DNA of 63,302 nucleotides from Burkholderia dolosa (GTDB taxonomy: Bacteria; Pseudomonadota; Gammaproteobacteria; Burkholderiales; Burkholderiaceae), in the NCBI RefSeq assembly GCF_902499135.1, contig NZ_CABVPR010000035.1, forward strand, positions 1-63,302, in the 5' to 3' direction. Both the position numbers and the translations under genes were made by a program. A model generated the notes under the pieces. It was not told where the DNA came from. It saw only the letters and a program-made list of their open reading frames with translations, and searched no databases. This document shows positions 43,615 to 52,862 of the stretch, piece after piece. Position 1 is the stretch's first letter. The number at the start of each line of letters is the position of its first letter.

Positions 43615-45795
43615 TCAGAACGATACGGTCGTCGTGAACGTGACGAGCCGCGGCTCGCCGACCGCGACGATCAGATTGCTGTTGCTCGACGGATAGTAGG
43701 TCTTGTCGAGCAGGTTCTTCACGTTGAGCTGGAAGCGCGTCGGGAACTTGCCGATCGTCGTTTCGTAGGCCGCGAACGCATCGACGGTCATATAGCCGGG
43801 CAGCGTGAAGCTGTTCGCGACGTCGCCGGGCCGTGCACCGACGAGCCGTGCACCGCCGCCGAAGCGCCAGCGGCCCGGCAGGTTCGCGATCGCCGTGTCG
43901 TACACCGCGAACAGGCTGCCCGTGTGACGCGCGACGTTGACGAGCGGCGTGTTGCTGTCGCGGTCGTTCGCATTCGTATACGCGTAGCTGCCGATCACGC
44001 TCAGGTGCCGCGTGATCTGTCCGGCGACGTCGAGCTCGATGCCGCGCGAGCGCGCGGTGCCGATCGTCGACGTGATGTCGCCGACGGTGACCGCGACGTT
44101 GCGCTTGTCGATCTGATAAGCGGCGAGCGTGCCGGTGATGCCCGGCTTCAGGCTGAATTTCAGCCCTGCCTCGAGCACGCGTCCGAACTCCGGCGCGAGC
44201 GGTGCGGCGACGTTCGACGCGACGTTCGGCTTGAACGAGCGGCTCACGTTCGCATACGCAGTCAGCGACGGCGTGAGCGCATACGCGAGCCCGAACTGCG
44301 GCAGCCACACGTTGCCGTGCGAGCGATCCGAAAACGCGAACGGCCGGCCCATTCCCGATTCCTGCTGCCAGTCCTCCCAGCGCAGCCCGCCGACCGCGGT
44401 GAGCCGGTCGGTGATCTTCACCGAGTCCTGCACGATCATCGAATACGCGTGCACGACCGAGCGCGAATCGCTTTGCGCGGCGCTCGGCGTGCCGCCCGCC
44501 GGCAGCAGCCCGTACACGGGATCGAACAGGTCGAATCCCTTCGTCGCCTTGCCGCGGATCGTGTCGCCGCGGAAGCTGCGCTGCCGCTCGTACTCGCTGC
44601 CGATGTAGAGCGCGTGCGGGATGCCCGCGAGCGTCACGTTGCCGAACAGGCCGAGCGTCGCGATCTGGTCGGAATCGTTGCGCCCGAGGTTCGCGTCGGA
44701 CGAGCGCGTCATCGCGCCGGTCGCGCCGTTGAACGCGGTTGCGCGCGTGATGTACTGGTCGTAGCGGTCGCGGCCCCAGCCGTACGTCGCGCGCACGCGC
44801 CACGCATCGGACAGGCGATGCTCGATGCGCGCCCGCAGCGTTTCCTGGATGCCGCTGCTTTGCGCCCACGCTTCCTCGTAGCGGCGATAGCGCAGCGACT
44901 CGTCGAGCTGGCCGTTCACGAGCACGGTGCCGCGATCGAACGGCGTCGTGTAGTCGACGTACTGGTAGCTGACGTCGATCGACGTGTTCGCATCGTGCCA
45001 GGACAGCGCGGGCGCGATCAGCGCGTCGCGCTCGCGGCCGAACGAGCGCCAGTAGCGGCTCGTGTCGTATTCGCCGGTGAGCCGGAACGCGAGCGTGCCG
45101 CCCGCGACCTGGCCCGGCTTGCCGAGCGGGCCGGTCAGGTCGAACAGCGCGCTGCTGCCGCCGTGGCTCGTGCGCGACGCGGAAATCGAACCGCCGAACG
45201 TGTCTTCCGGCTTGCGCGTGATCAGGTTGATCACGCCGCCCGGATCCTGCATTCCGTACAGCAGCGAAGCCGGACCCTTCAGCACTTCGACGCGGTCGAT
45301 CGTCGCGAGGTAGCTGTGCAGCACCGGCGTGCGTACGCCGTCGACGAGCACCGAACCGTCGTTGTTGGAGCCGAAGCCGCGCTTGATGAACGCGTCGCGC
45401 GTGCCGCCGAGCGTATTCGTCTGCGTGATGCCGCTGATGTTGCCGAGCACGTCGTCGAGCGAGCGCGCCTGCTGGTCCTGCATCACGGCGCTGCTGACCA
45501 CCGCGACCGATTGCGGAATGTCCTTCAGCGGACGCGCGTCGCCGCCTGCGATGCTGCTGGTGCGCGGCTGATAGCCGACGGTCGGATCGGCGAGCGCCGC
45601 TGCGCTGACGCTGATCGGCGCGAGTTCGTGCGCGGCCGGCGGTGCCGAGGCCGGCGCGGGCCGCGCGGCGTGTTGCGCGCGTTCGTCGTCGGCGGCATGC
45701 GCGCCGCTCGCGACGCAGAGGGTGATCAGGGCAGGCAGGCTCGCGCGCCACGGACGCAAGGTCCGGGCGCGGCACGGCGTTCGGCGGGATCGCAT
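43615..45795 (-). CDS. TonB-dependent siderophore receptor
   Basis: A 726-residue outer-membrane receptor of the FhuA/FpvA-like siderophore family. The signal segment (ASLPALITLCVASGAHA) is followed by the plug domain with GGDARPLKDIPQSVAVVSSAVMQDQQARSLDDVLGNISGI, DAFIKRGFG and VEVLKGPASLLYGMQDPGGVINLITRKP, then a 22-strand barrel ending in the aromatic FTTTVSF. Members import ferric hydroxamate or related siderophores using TonB energy. There is no N-terminal signalling domain. A Fur-box-like sequence lies upstream, consistent with iron repression. No siderophore synthesis gene is in view; it may take up a xenosiderophore. Confidence 0.95.
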   Translation of the reverse strand: MRSRRTPCRARTLRPWRASLPALITLCVASGAHAADDERAQHAARPAPASAPPAAHELAPISVSAAALADPTVGYQPRTSSIAGGDARPLKDIPQSVAVVSSAVMQDQQARSLDDVLGNISGITQTNTLGGTRDAFIKRGFGSNNDGSVLVDGVRTPVLHSYLATIDRVEVLKGPASLLYGMQDPGGVINLITRKPEDTFGGSISASRTSHGGSSALFDLTGPLGKPGQVAGGTLAFRLTGEYDTSRYWRSFGRERDALIAPALSWHDANTSIDVSYQYVDYTTPFDRGTVLVNGQLDESLRYRRYEEAWAQSSGIQETLRARIEHRLSDAWRVRATYGWGRDRYDQYITRATAFNGATGAMTRSSDANLGRNDSDQIATLGLFGNVTLAGIPHALYIGSEYERQRSFRGDTIRGKATKGFDLFDPVYGLLPAGGTPSAAQSDSRSVVHAYSMIVQDSVKITDRLTAVGGLRWEDWQQESGMGRPFAFSDRSHGNVWLPQFGLAYALTPSLTAYANVSRSFKPNVASNVAAPLAPEFGRVLEAGLKFSLKPGITGTLAAYQIDKRNVAVTVGDITSTIGTARSRGIELDVAGQITRHLSVIGSYAYTNANDRDSNTPLVNVARHTGSLFAVYDTAIANLPGRWRFGGGARLVGARPGDVANSFTLPGYMTVDAFAAYETTIGKFPTRFQLNVKNLLDKTYYPSSNSNLIVAVGEPRLVTFTTTVSF

Positions 45796-45874
45796 GAATC
45801 TGTGAAGGTTTCGGTTACGACGGGACGTATGACGGGCCGCAGCGGGGCGCGGCGACGGGACGCGCAATGGTAGC

Positions 45875-45893
45875 GGTAATGAGAATCGTTTGC
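45875..45893. promoter_or_regulatory. Putative Fur box upstream of the siderophore receptor
   Basis: GGTAATGAGAATCGTTTGC matches the classical 19-bp Fur consensus (GATAATGATAATCATTATC) at 14 of 19 positions and lies 80 bases before the receptor start at 45795. Confidence 0.7.
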
Positions 45894-46028
45894 AATTGAA
45901 ATGAAAAGGCGGTCGATCGGATTTCGACTGCCCAGGGTGGCGGCGCGCGACCGCATCGGCGGTACGCGACCGTCGATGCCGGACGGCGAAGCGACGTCGC
46001 CGTCGGCATCGCGCATCCGCATTACGCA

Positions 46029-46784
46029 TCACGCGCGCGGATCGTCGCCTTCCAGCCGCCGCATCGCTTCCGCCACCTCGTTCCTGAACCGCACGAGCGC
46101 CGCCTGCTCCGGTGCGGGCGGCTGGACGGCGGCCCACAGCATGTCGATCAGCTGTTCGGCCGTCGTGTCGGTATCGAGCTTCCGGTGCCCGAGGATCGCG
46201 TCCCACAGCACGTGCTCCATCGGCCCGAATACCATCGAGCGCAGCAGGCTCAGCGGGACGTCGGTGCGTACCTGTCCGGCCGCCTGCCCGCGCGCGAGCA
46301 CGTCCATCAGCGGCGCGGTGTAGCGGCGCTGCAGCGCGGTCAGTTCATCGCTGAGCGCATGCTGCTTCGCGCGGCCTTCGGACAGCACGAGCGCGCACAG
46401 TCCGGTGCCGTTCACGAGCATCAGCCGCAGATGCGTGCGCACGATGAACGCGAACTGCTGCTGCACCGATGCGTGCTCGGGCATCCCGTGCTCGAACGCG
46501 GCGATGATTTCGTCGTACCAGTCGGCGATCACGCGCGCGCACAGCTCGCGCTTGCCGCGGAAGTAGCTGAATACCGTCGCCTCCGACACGCCGACGCGCT
46601 GCGCGATCTCGGCAGCCGTCGCGTGCTCGTAGCCCTTCTCGGCGAACACGTCGCGTCCGGCGCGCAGGATGTCCTGCACGCGCTGCTGCGATTTGCGTCC
46701 GGCGGGCGCGCGTGAGAGGTCGGCGCGGTCGGGTCTGGCGGTGGCGGTCATGGTGTCGGCGCGAGCGGCTGTCATGCTCCGCAT
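46029..46784 (-). CDS. TetR-family regulator of the liu operon
   Basis: A 251-residue TetR regulator. The DNA-binding domain is SQQRVQDILRAGRDVFAEKGYEHATAAEIAQRVGVSEATVFSYFRGKRELCARVI, and the C-terminal domain is of the type that binds acyl ligands. It is divergent from liuABCD and the same 13-bp palindrome type occurs before both genes, so it most likely autoregulates and represses liu, releasing on an acyl-CoA intermediate. LiuQ, the TetR-type regulator reported for beta-proteobacterial leucine degradation, is a reasonable identity but not proven. The exact start is uncertain: ATGs at 46784, 46775 and 46751 all lack a strong ribosome site. Confidence 0.88.
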   Translation of the reverse strand: MRSMTAARADTMTATARPDRADLSRAPAGRKSQQRVQDILRAGRDVFAEKGYEHATAAEIAQRVGVSEATVFSYFRGKRELCARVIADWYDEIIAAFEHGMPEHASVQQQFAFIVRTHLRLMLVNGTGLCALVLSEGRAKQHALSDELTALQRRYTAPLMDVLARGQAAGQVRTDVPLSLLRSMVFGPMEHVLWDAILGHRKLDTDTTAEQLIDMLWAAVQPPAPEQAALVRFRNEVAEAMRRLEGDDPRA

Positions 46785-46790
46785 GATATC

Positions 46791-46803
46791 TGAGTAGCAC
46801 TCA
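46791..46803. promoter_or_regulatory. Operator-like palindrome beside the TetR gene
   Basis: TGAGTAGCACTCA: perfect 5-bp arms around a 3-base centre, seven bases upstream of the TetR ATG at 46784. It shares the TGAG-N5-CTCA form with the site at 46892-46904. Confidence 0.65.
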
Positions 46804-46891
46804 AAAAACTATTGACGCCGCACCGAGCGGCGCGCGAAACTGTGCGAAATTTCCGCTACATGGATTACTGAATTCGCGCACGAAGCCGATT

Positions 46892-46904
46892 TGAGCAAAA
46901 CTCA
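46892..46904. promoter_or_regulatory. Operator-like palindrome upstream of liuA
   Basis: TGAGCAAAACTCA has the same TGAG-N5-CTCA architecture and nearly the same sequence as the site next to the TetR gene. It lies 42 bases before the liuA ATG, where binding would block transcription. Confidence 0.65.
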
Positions 46905-46946
46905 GAAATCGGCGCGTGCGACACCCTTTCTGGAGACGGAGGAGAC

Positions 46947-48128
46947 ATGACGAACCTGCCCGGCGTGCAATTCATGCTCGGTGAAGACATCGAGATGCTG
47001 CGCGACGCGGTCGCGACCTTCGCGGCGAAGGAAATCGCGCCGCGCGCGGCGGAGGTCGACCGCACCGACCAGTTTCCGATGGATCTGTGGAAGAAGTTCG
47101 GCGATCTCGGCGTGCTCGGGATGACGGTGTCCGAGGAATACGGCGGCGCGAACATGGGTTACACCGCGCACATGGTCGCGATGGAGGAAATCTCGCGCGC
47201 ATCGGCGTCGATCGGCCTGTCGTACGGCGCGCATTCGAACCTGTGCGTGAACCAGATCCACCGCAACGGCACCGAAGCGCAGAAGCGCAAGTACCTGCCG
47301 AAGCTCGTGTCCGGCGAGCACATCGGCGCGCTCGCGATGAGCGAGCCGAACGCGGGCTCCGACGTCGTCAGCATGAAGCTGCGTGCCGACAAGCGCGGCG
47401 ACCGCTACGTGCTGAACGGCACGAAGATGTGGATCACCAACGGGCCGGACTGCGACACGCTCGTCGTCTACGCGAAGACGGACCCGGAAGCCGGCCCGCG
47501 CGGCATCACCGCGTTCATCGTCGAGAAGGGCATGAAGGGCTTCTCGGTCGCGCAGAAGCTCGACAAGCTCGGGATGCGCGGCTCGCACACGGGCGAGCTG
47601 GTGTTCGAGGACGTCGAGGTGCCGGAAGAGAACATCCTCGGCCAGCTCAACGGTGGCGTGAAGGTGCTGATGAGCGGCCTCGACTACGAGCGCGCGGTGC
47701 TCGCCGGCGGCCCGACCGGCATCATGGCCGCGTGCCTCGACGCGGTCGTTCCGTATATCCACGACCGCAAGCAGTTCGGCCAGGCGATCGGCGAATTCCA
47801 GCTGATCCAGGGCAAGGTCGCCGACATGTACACGACGTTCCAGGCGTGCCGCGCGTATCTGTACGCGGTCGGCCGCCATCTCGACTCGGCGGGCAGCGAG
47901 CACGTGCGGCAGGTGCGCAAGGACTGCGCGGGCGTGATTCTCTATACGGCGGAGAAGGCGACGTGGATGGCCGGCGAGGCGATCCAGATCCTCGGCGGCA
48001 ACGGCTACATCAACGAATATCCGGTCGGCCGCCTGTGGCGCGATGCGAAGCTGTACGAGATCGGCGCCGGCACGAGCGAGATCCGCCGGATGCTGATCGG
48101 CCGCGAGCTGTTCGCGGAAACGATGTAA
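46947..48128 (+). CDS. liuA: Isovaleryl-CoA dehydrogenase
   Basis: A 393-residue acyl-CoA dehydrogenase that oxidises isovaleryl-CoA to 3-methylcrotonyl-CoA with electron transfer to ETF, in leucine/isovalerate catabolism. The FAD- and substrate-binding segments [36 protein letters not shown] and the C-terminal [42 protein letters not shown] are typical. The catalytic base is E248 in [12 protein letters not shown], the helix-G position characteristic of isovaleryl-CoA dehydrogenases rather than of short-chain enzymes. It is the first gene of liuABCD. The ribosome site is GGAGACGGAGGAG. Confidence 0.95.
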   Translation: MTNLPGVQFMLGEDIEMLRDAVATFAAKEIAPRAAEVDRTDQFPMDLWKKFGDLGVLGMTVSEEYGGANMGYTAHMVAMEEISRASASIGLSYGAHSNLCVNQIHRNGTEAQKRKYLPKLVSGEHIGALAMSEPNAGSDVVSMKLRADKRGDRYVLNGTKMWITNGPDCDTLVVYAKTDPEAGPRGITAFIVEKGMKGFSVAQKLDKLGMRGSHTGELVFEDVEVPEENILGQLNGGVKVLMSGLDYERAVLAGGPTGIMAACLDAVVPYIHDRKQFGQAIGEFQLIQGKVADMYTTFQACRAYLYAVGRHLDSAGSEHVRQVRKDCAGVILYTAEKATWMAGEAIQILGGNGYINEYPVGRLWRDAKLYEIGAGTSEIRRMLIGRELFAETM

Positions 48129-48158
48129 CGCCCACGTCACGCGAACGGAGCCCTGCCG

Positions 48159-49766
48159 ATGCCGATCATCGAATCCAGACTGAACCCGCGTTCCGAAGAA
48201 TTCCGGGCAAACGCCGCGGCGCTCGACGCGCTCGTCGCCGATCTGCGCGCGAAGATCGACCAGCTCGCGCAGGGCGGCGGCCAGGCCGCGCGCGACAAGC
48301 ATCTGTCGCGCGGCAAGCTGCTGCCGCGCGACCGCATCGCGCAACTGCTCGACCCCGGCTCGCCGTTTCTCGAGCTGTCGCAGCTCGCGGCGAACGGCAT
48401 GTACAACGACGATGCGCCGGGCGCCGGGATCATCACCGGGATCGGCCGGATCGCCGGCCGCGAATGCGTGATCGTGTGCAACGACGCGACGGTCAAGGGC
48501 GGCACCTACTATCCGATGACCGTGAAGAAGCACGTGCGCGCGCAGGAGATCGCCGCGGAAAACCGGCTGCCGTGCGTGTACCTCGTCGATTCGGGCGGCG
48601 CGAACCTGCCGAACCAGGACGACGTGTTTCCCGACCGCGACCACTTCGGCCGCATCTTCTTCAACCAGGCGACGATGTCGGCCGCCGGCATCGCGCAGAT
48701 CGCGGTCGTGATGGGTTCGTGCACGGCGGGCGGCGCGTACGTGCCCGCGATGAGCGACGAATCGATCATCGTGAAGAACCAGGGCACGATTTTTCTCGGC
48801 GGGCCGCCGCTCGTGAAGGCCGCGACCGGCGAGGAAGTGAGCGCGGAGGATCTCGGCGGCGGCGACGTGCACACGCGGCTGTCCGGCGTTGCCGATCATC
48901 TCGCGCAGAACGACGCGCACGCGTTGTCGATCGCGCGCAACATCGTCGCGCATCTCGCGCCGAAGATCGCGCCGCCGGTGTCGCTGCGCGAGCCGAAGCC
49001 GCCGCGCTACGACGCGAAGAGCCTGTACGGCGTGATTCCGGTCGACACGCGCAAGCCGTTCGACGTGCGCGAGGTGATCGCGCGAATCGTCGACGACTCC
49101 GAGTTCGACGAGTTCAAGGCGCGCTACGGCACGACGCTCGTGACCGGCTTCGCGCACATCTGGGGGCATCCGGTCGGCATCGTCGCGAACAACGGGATCC
49201 TGTTCTCCGAATCCGCGGTGAAGGGCGCGCATTTCATCGAGCTGTGCTGCCAGCGCAAGATTCCGCTCGTGTTCCTGCAGAACATCACGGGCTTCATGGT
49301 CGGCCGCAAATACGAGAACGAAGGCATCGCGCGGCATGGCGCGAAGATGGTGACGGCCGTGTCGAACGCGAAGGTGCCCAAGTTCACGGTGATCATCGGC
49401 GGCTCGTTCGGCGCCGGCAACTACGGGATGTGCGGCCGCGCGTTCGGGCCGCGCTTCCTGTGGATGTGGCCGAACGCGCGCATTTCGGTGATGGGCGGCG
49501 AGCAGGCCGCGTCGGTGCTCGCGACGGTGCGCCGCGACGGGATCGAGGCGAAGGGCGGCACGTGGTCGGCCGACGAAGAGGACGCGTTCAAGCAGCCGAT
49601 TCGCGATCAGTACGAACGCCAGGGCCACCCGTACTACGCGAGCGCGCGACTGTGGGACGACGGCGTGATCGATCCCGCGCAGACGCGCGACGTGCTCGGC
49701 CTCGGCCTTGCTGCGTCGATGAACGCGCCGATCGACGACACGCGTTTCGGCGTGTTCCGGATGTGA
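48159..49766 (+). CDS. liuB: Methylcrotonyl-CoA carboxylase, carboxyltransferase (beta) subunit
   Basis: A 535-residue carboxyltransferase subunit that moves CO2 from biotin to 3-methylcrotonyl-CoA to give 3-methylglutaconyl-CoA. The crotonase-fold halves are present: [33 protein letters not shown] in the N-terminal half and [60 protein letters not shown] in the C-terminal half. Length and order match human MCCB and Pseudomonas LiuB. It lies 30 bases after liuA and pairs with LiuD. Confidence 0.96.
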   Translation: MPIIESRLNPRSEEFRANAAALDALVADLRAKIDQLAQGGGQAARDKHLSRGKLLPRDRIAQLLDPGSPFLELSQLAANGMYNDDAPGAGIITGIGRIAGRECVIVCNDATVKGGTYYPMTVKKHVRAQEIAAENRLPCVYLVDSGGANLPNQDDVFPDRDHFGRIFFNQATMSAAGIAQIAVVMGSCTAGGAYVPAMSDESIIVKNQGTIFLGGPPLVKAATGEEVSAEDLGGGDVHTRLSGVADHLAQNDAHALSIARNIVAHLAPKIAPPVSLREPKPPRYDAKSLYGVIPVDTRKPFDVREVIARIVDDSEFDEFKARYGTTLVTGFAHIWGHPVGIVANNGILFSESAVKGAHFIELCCQRKIPLVFLQNITGFMVGRKYENEGIARHGAKMVTAVSNAKVPKFTVIIGGSFGAGNYGMCGRAFGPRFLWMWPNARISVMGGEQAASVLATVRRDGIEAKGGTWSADEEDAFKQPIRDQYERQGHPYYASARLWDDGVIDPAQTRDVLGLGLAASMNAPIDDTRFGVFRM

Positions 49767-49785
49767 CGGCCGGGAGGGCTCACCG

Positions 49786-50571
49786 ATGCGATACGAAACG
49801 ATCAAGGTCGGCGAAGCGGGCCGCGTGGCGACGGTCACGCTCGCGCGTCCCGACGTGCGCAACGCGTTCAACGAGACGGCGATCGCCGAGCTGACCACTG
49901 CGTTCGAATGGCTCGATGCGCACGAAGGCGTGCGCGCCGTCGTGCTCGCGGCCGAAGGTCCGGCGTTCTGCGCGGGCGCGGACCTGAACTGGATGAAGAA
50001 GATGGCCGGCTACTCGGACGACGAGAACCGCGCCGACGCGCGCCGGCTCGCGCGGATGCTCGAGGCGATCCATCGTTGCAGCAAGCCGGTGATCGCGCGC
50101 GTGCACGGCGACGCGTATGCGGGCGGGGTCGGCCTCGTCGCGGCGGCCGACATCGCGATCGCCGCCGACGGCGCGAAGTTCTGCCTGTCCGAAGCGCGGC
50201 TCGGGCTGATTCCGGCGACGATCGCGCCGTACGTCGTGCGTGCGATGGGCGAGCGCGCGGCGCGCCGCTACTTCACGACCGCCGAAGTGTTCGACAGCGT
50301 ACGCGCGGCGGCGCTCGGCTTCATTCACGACGCGGTGCCGGCCGACGCGCTCGACGAAACGATCGCGAAGCTCGCCACGGCGCTCGTCGCGAACGGCCCC
50401 GATGCGGTGCGCGCGTGCAAGCGGCTCGTCGCCGACGTGGCCGGCCGCCCGCTCGACGCCGCGCTGATCGAGCAGACCGCCGACTGGATCGCGCGCACGC
50501 GCGCCGGCGCGGAGGCGCGCGAAGGAATTGCGGCGTTTCTCGAGAAGCGCACGCCGTCGTGGCGTGAATAA
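49786..50571 (+). CDS. liuC: Methylglutaconyl-CoA hydratase (enoyl-CoA hydratase family)
   Basis: A 261-residue crotonase that should hydrate 3-methylglutaconyl-CoA to HMG-CoA. The acyl-CoA oxyanion segment AEGPAFCAGADLNWMKKM and the second motif IARVHGDAYAGGVGLVAAADIAIAADGAKFCLSEARLGLIPATIAPYVVRAMG are as in LiuC and AUH-type hydratases. It sits between the two carboxylase subunit genes, 19 bases after liuB and 24 before liuD, which supports the pathway role over a general enoyl-CoA hydratase. Confidence 0.93.
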   Translation: MRYETIKVGEAGRVATVTLARPDVRNAFNETAIAELTTAFEWLDAHEGVRAVVLAAEGPAFCAGADLNWMKKMAGYSDDENRADARRLARMLEAIHRCSKPVIARVHGDAYAGGVGLVAAADIAIAADGAKFCLSEARLGLIPATIAPYVVRAMGERAARRYFTTAEVFDSVRAAALGFIHDAVPADALDETIAKLATALVANGPDAVRACKRLVADVAGRPLDAALIEQTADWIARTRAGAEAREGIAAFLEKRTPSWRE

Positions 50572-50595
50572 CCCTTTCCGGAACACATCGAAGCC

Positions 50596-52596
50596 ATGTT
50601 CGACAAGATTCTGATCGCCAACCGCGGCGAAATCGCGTGCCGCGTCGCCGCCACGTGCAAACGTCTCGGGATCGCGAGCGTCGCCGTCTATTCGGATGCC
50701 GACGCGCACGCGAAACACGTCGCCGCATGCGACGAAGCGGTGCACATCGGCGGCGCGGCGGCCGCGGACAGCTATCTGCGCATCGACCGGATCATCGACG
50801 CCGCGCGTGCGACCGGCGCGCAGGCGATTCATCCGGGCTACGGCTTTCTGTCGGAGAACGAGGATTTCGCGCATGCGTGCGAAGCGGCCGGCATCGTGTT
50901 CATCGGGCCGCCGGTCGACGCGATCGCCGCGATGGGCTCGAAGGCGGCCGCGAAGGCGCTGATGCACGCGGCCGCGGTGCCGCTCGTGCCCGGCTATCAC
51001 GGCGACGATCAGGATCCCGCGCGGCTGCATCGCGAAGCCGACGCGATCGGCTATCCGGTGCTGCTGAAGGCGAGCGCGGGCGGCGGCGGCAAGGGGATGC
51101 GCGTGGTCGAGCGCTCCGACGACTTTCCGGCGGCGCTCGCGTCGTGCCAGCGCGAAGCGGCGAGCAGCTTCGGCAACGATCGCGTGCTGATCGAGAAATA
51201 CCTGACGCGCCCGCGCCACGTCGAAGTGCAGGTGTTCGGCGACACGCACGGCAATACCGTGTACCTGTTCGATCGCGACTGCTCGGTGCAGCGCCGTCAT
51301 CAGAAGGTGCTCGAGGAAGCGCCGGCGCCGGGGCTGCACGACGACATGCGCCGCGCGATGGGCGAGGCGGCCGTCGCGGCCGCGCGCGCGGTCGGCTACG
51401 TCGGCGCGGGCACCGTCGAGTTCATCATCACCGGCGGCGCGTTCTACTTCATGGAAATGAACACGCGGCTGCAGGTCGAGCATCCGGTCACCGAGATGGT
51501 CACGGGCCTCGATCTCGTTGAATGGCAGCTGCGCGTCGCGGCCGGCGAGCCGCTGCCGCTGACGCAGGACGCGCTGCGCGTGCGCGGACATGCGATCGAG
51601 GCACGGCTGTATGCGGAGAATCCGGCGCGCGGCTTTCTGCCGTCCACCGGCACGCTGAAGCACCTGCGGCTGCCGGACGGCGTCGAATTCGACATCGGCG
51701 CGCCGGTGCGTATCGACAGCGGCGTGCGCGAAGGCGATGCGATCACGCCGTTCTACGATCCGATGATCGCGAAGCTGATCGTTCACGGCGCCGACCGCGC
51801 GGAAGCGCTCGCGCTGATGCTGCGCGCGCTGCGCGCATGCGAGGTGGTCGGACTGCACACGAACGCGGCGTTTCTGCAGCGGATCGTCGCGAGCGAGCCG
51901 TTTTCGATCGGCGATCTCGATACGGGGCTGATCGAGCGCAACCACGACGTGCTGTTCGCGCCGCCGCAGTCGCCGCGCGCGGCGCTCGCGCTCGCATGCG
52001 CGGCGCTGCTGGCGCGCGAACGCGACGCGCACGCGAGCGCGAGCGCGTCGCCGTGGGCTGCGCTGCCGGACTGGCGGCTGAACGGCGGCTATCGCCGCAC
52101 GCTCGAATGGCGCGCGCTCGAGCGCGAAGCCGACGTGAAAGTCGCTTACGAAAGCGGCGACGGCGGCGCGCGCATCGCGATCGACGGCGGCACGCCGCAG
52201 TCGTTCGCATGGACGCGCGGCGCGACGCCGCTCGATTTCGACGTGACGCTCGGCGGCGTGCGCAGCAGCGGCCGCGTTTATGCGGACGGCGATCAGTTCC
52301 ACGTATTTACGCAGGGCGCGGCCGAGACGTTCGAATGGCGCAACCTGCTCGCGCATGCGGGCGACGCGGAGCACGGCGGCGGCCGGCTGACCGCGCCGAT
52401 GCCCGGCAAGGTGATCGCGGTGCTCGTCGAGCCTGGCCAGAAGGTCGACGCCGGCACGCCGCTGATCGTGATGGAAGCGATGAAGATGGAGCACACGATC
52501 GGCGCGCCGAATGCGGGTGTCGTCGCCGAAGTGCTGTACGGCGTCGGCGATCAGGTCGCGGACGGCGCGCAGCTGCTGCGGATGGCGGAAGGCTGA
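50596..52596 (+). CDS. liuD: Methylcrotonyl-CoA carboxylase, biotin (alpha) subunit
   Basis: A 666-residue biotin carboxylase/carrier subunit. In order: biotin carboxylase N domain (FDKILIANRGEIACRVAATCKRLGI), ATP-grasp with the Gly-rich loop KASAGGGGKGMRVVE, the carboxylase active region EMNTRLQVEHPVTEMVTG, the C domain, an inter-domain segment, and a biotinyl domain whose acceptor K630 is in VMEAMKMEH. It uses ATP and bicarbonate to carboxylate biotin for the LiuB subunit. It is the last gene of the operon; HMG-CoA lyase (LiuE), the next enzyme, is not in this window. Confidence 0.96.
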   Translation: MFDKILIANRGEIACRVAATCKRLGIASVAVYSDADAHAKHVAACDEAVHIGGAAAADSYLRIDRIIDAARATGAQAIHPGYGFLSENEDFAHACEAAGIVFIGPPVDAIAAMGSKAAAKALMHAAAVPLVPGYHGDDQDPARLHREADAIGYPVLLKASAGGGGKGMRVVERSDDFPAALASCQREAASSFGNDRVLIEKYLTRPRHVEVQVFGDTHGNTVYLFDRDCSVQRRHQKVLEEAPAPGLHDDMRRAMGEAAVAAARAVGYVGAGTVEFIITGGAFYFMEMNTRLQVEHPVTEMVTGLDLVEWQLRVAAGEPLPLTQDALRVRGHAIEARLYAENPARGFLPSTGTLKHLRLPDGVEFDIGAPVRIDSGVREGDAITPFYDPMIAKLIVHGADRAEALALMLRALRACEVVGLHTNAAFLQRIVASEPFSIGDLDTGLIERNHDVLFAPPQSPRAALALACAALLARERDAHASASASPWAALPDWRLNGGYRRTLEWRALEREADVKVAYESGDGGARIAIDGGTPQSFAWTRGATPLDFDVTLGGVRSSGRVYADGDQFHVFTQGAAETFEWRNLLAHAGDAEHGGGRLTAPMPGKVIAVLVEPGQKVDAGTPLIVMEAMKMEHTIGAPNAGVVAEVLYGVGDQVADGAQLLRMAEG

Positions 52597-52610
52597 TCGC
52601 GACGTGCGAT

Positions 52611-52630
52611 GACGGCCGGTTGCGGCCGTC
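52611..52630. terminator. Hairpin after liuD
   Basis: Stem GACGGCC/GGCCGTC with a 6-base loop begins 15 bases after the liuD stop. There is no T-tract, so it may stabilise the 3' end rather than terminate. Confidence 0.35.
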
Positions 52631-52662
52631 GCTGGATGTCGGAGGCGCCGGAAGCGTTGGAA

Positions 52663-52698
52663 GTATCGGACGCATCGGACGCATCGGACGCATCGGAC
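52663..52698. repeat. GCATCGGAC nonamer repeat
   Basis: Three exact copies of GCATCGGAC preceded by one variant (GTATCGGAC), in the 266-base gap between liuD and the first DUF2827 gene. Confidence 0.85.
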
Positions 52699-52862
52699 GC
52701 GCCGCCATTCGACGCCGGCGGCGCGCGCCATCGCCGTAGCCGACCGGGCCTGACCATCCATGACAGTCCGCCGGCCCGCGCTCGGCTAGAATGCGAGTCG
52801 TTTCAGGCGTGCGCTGCCGCGCACGCTACACTCCGTTCCTCGACTGTCCCATCCCGCCGACG

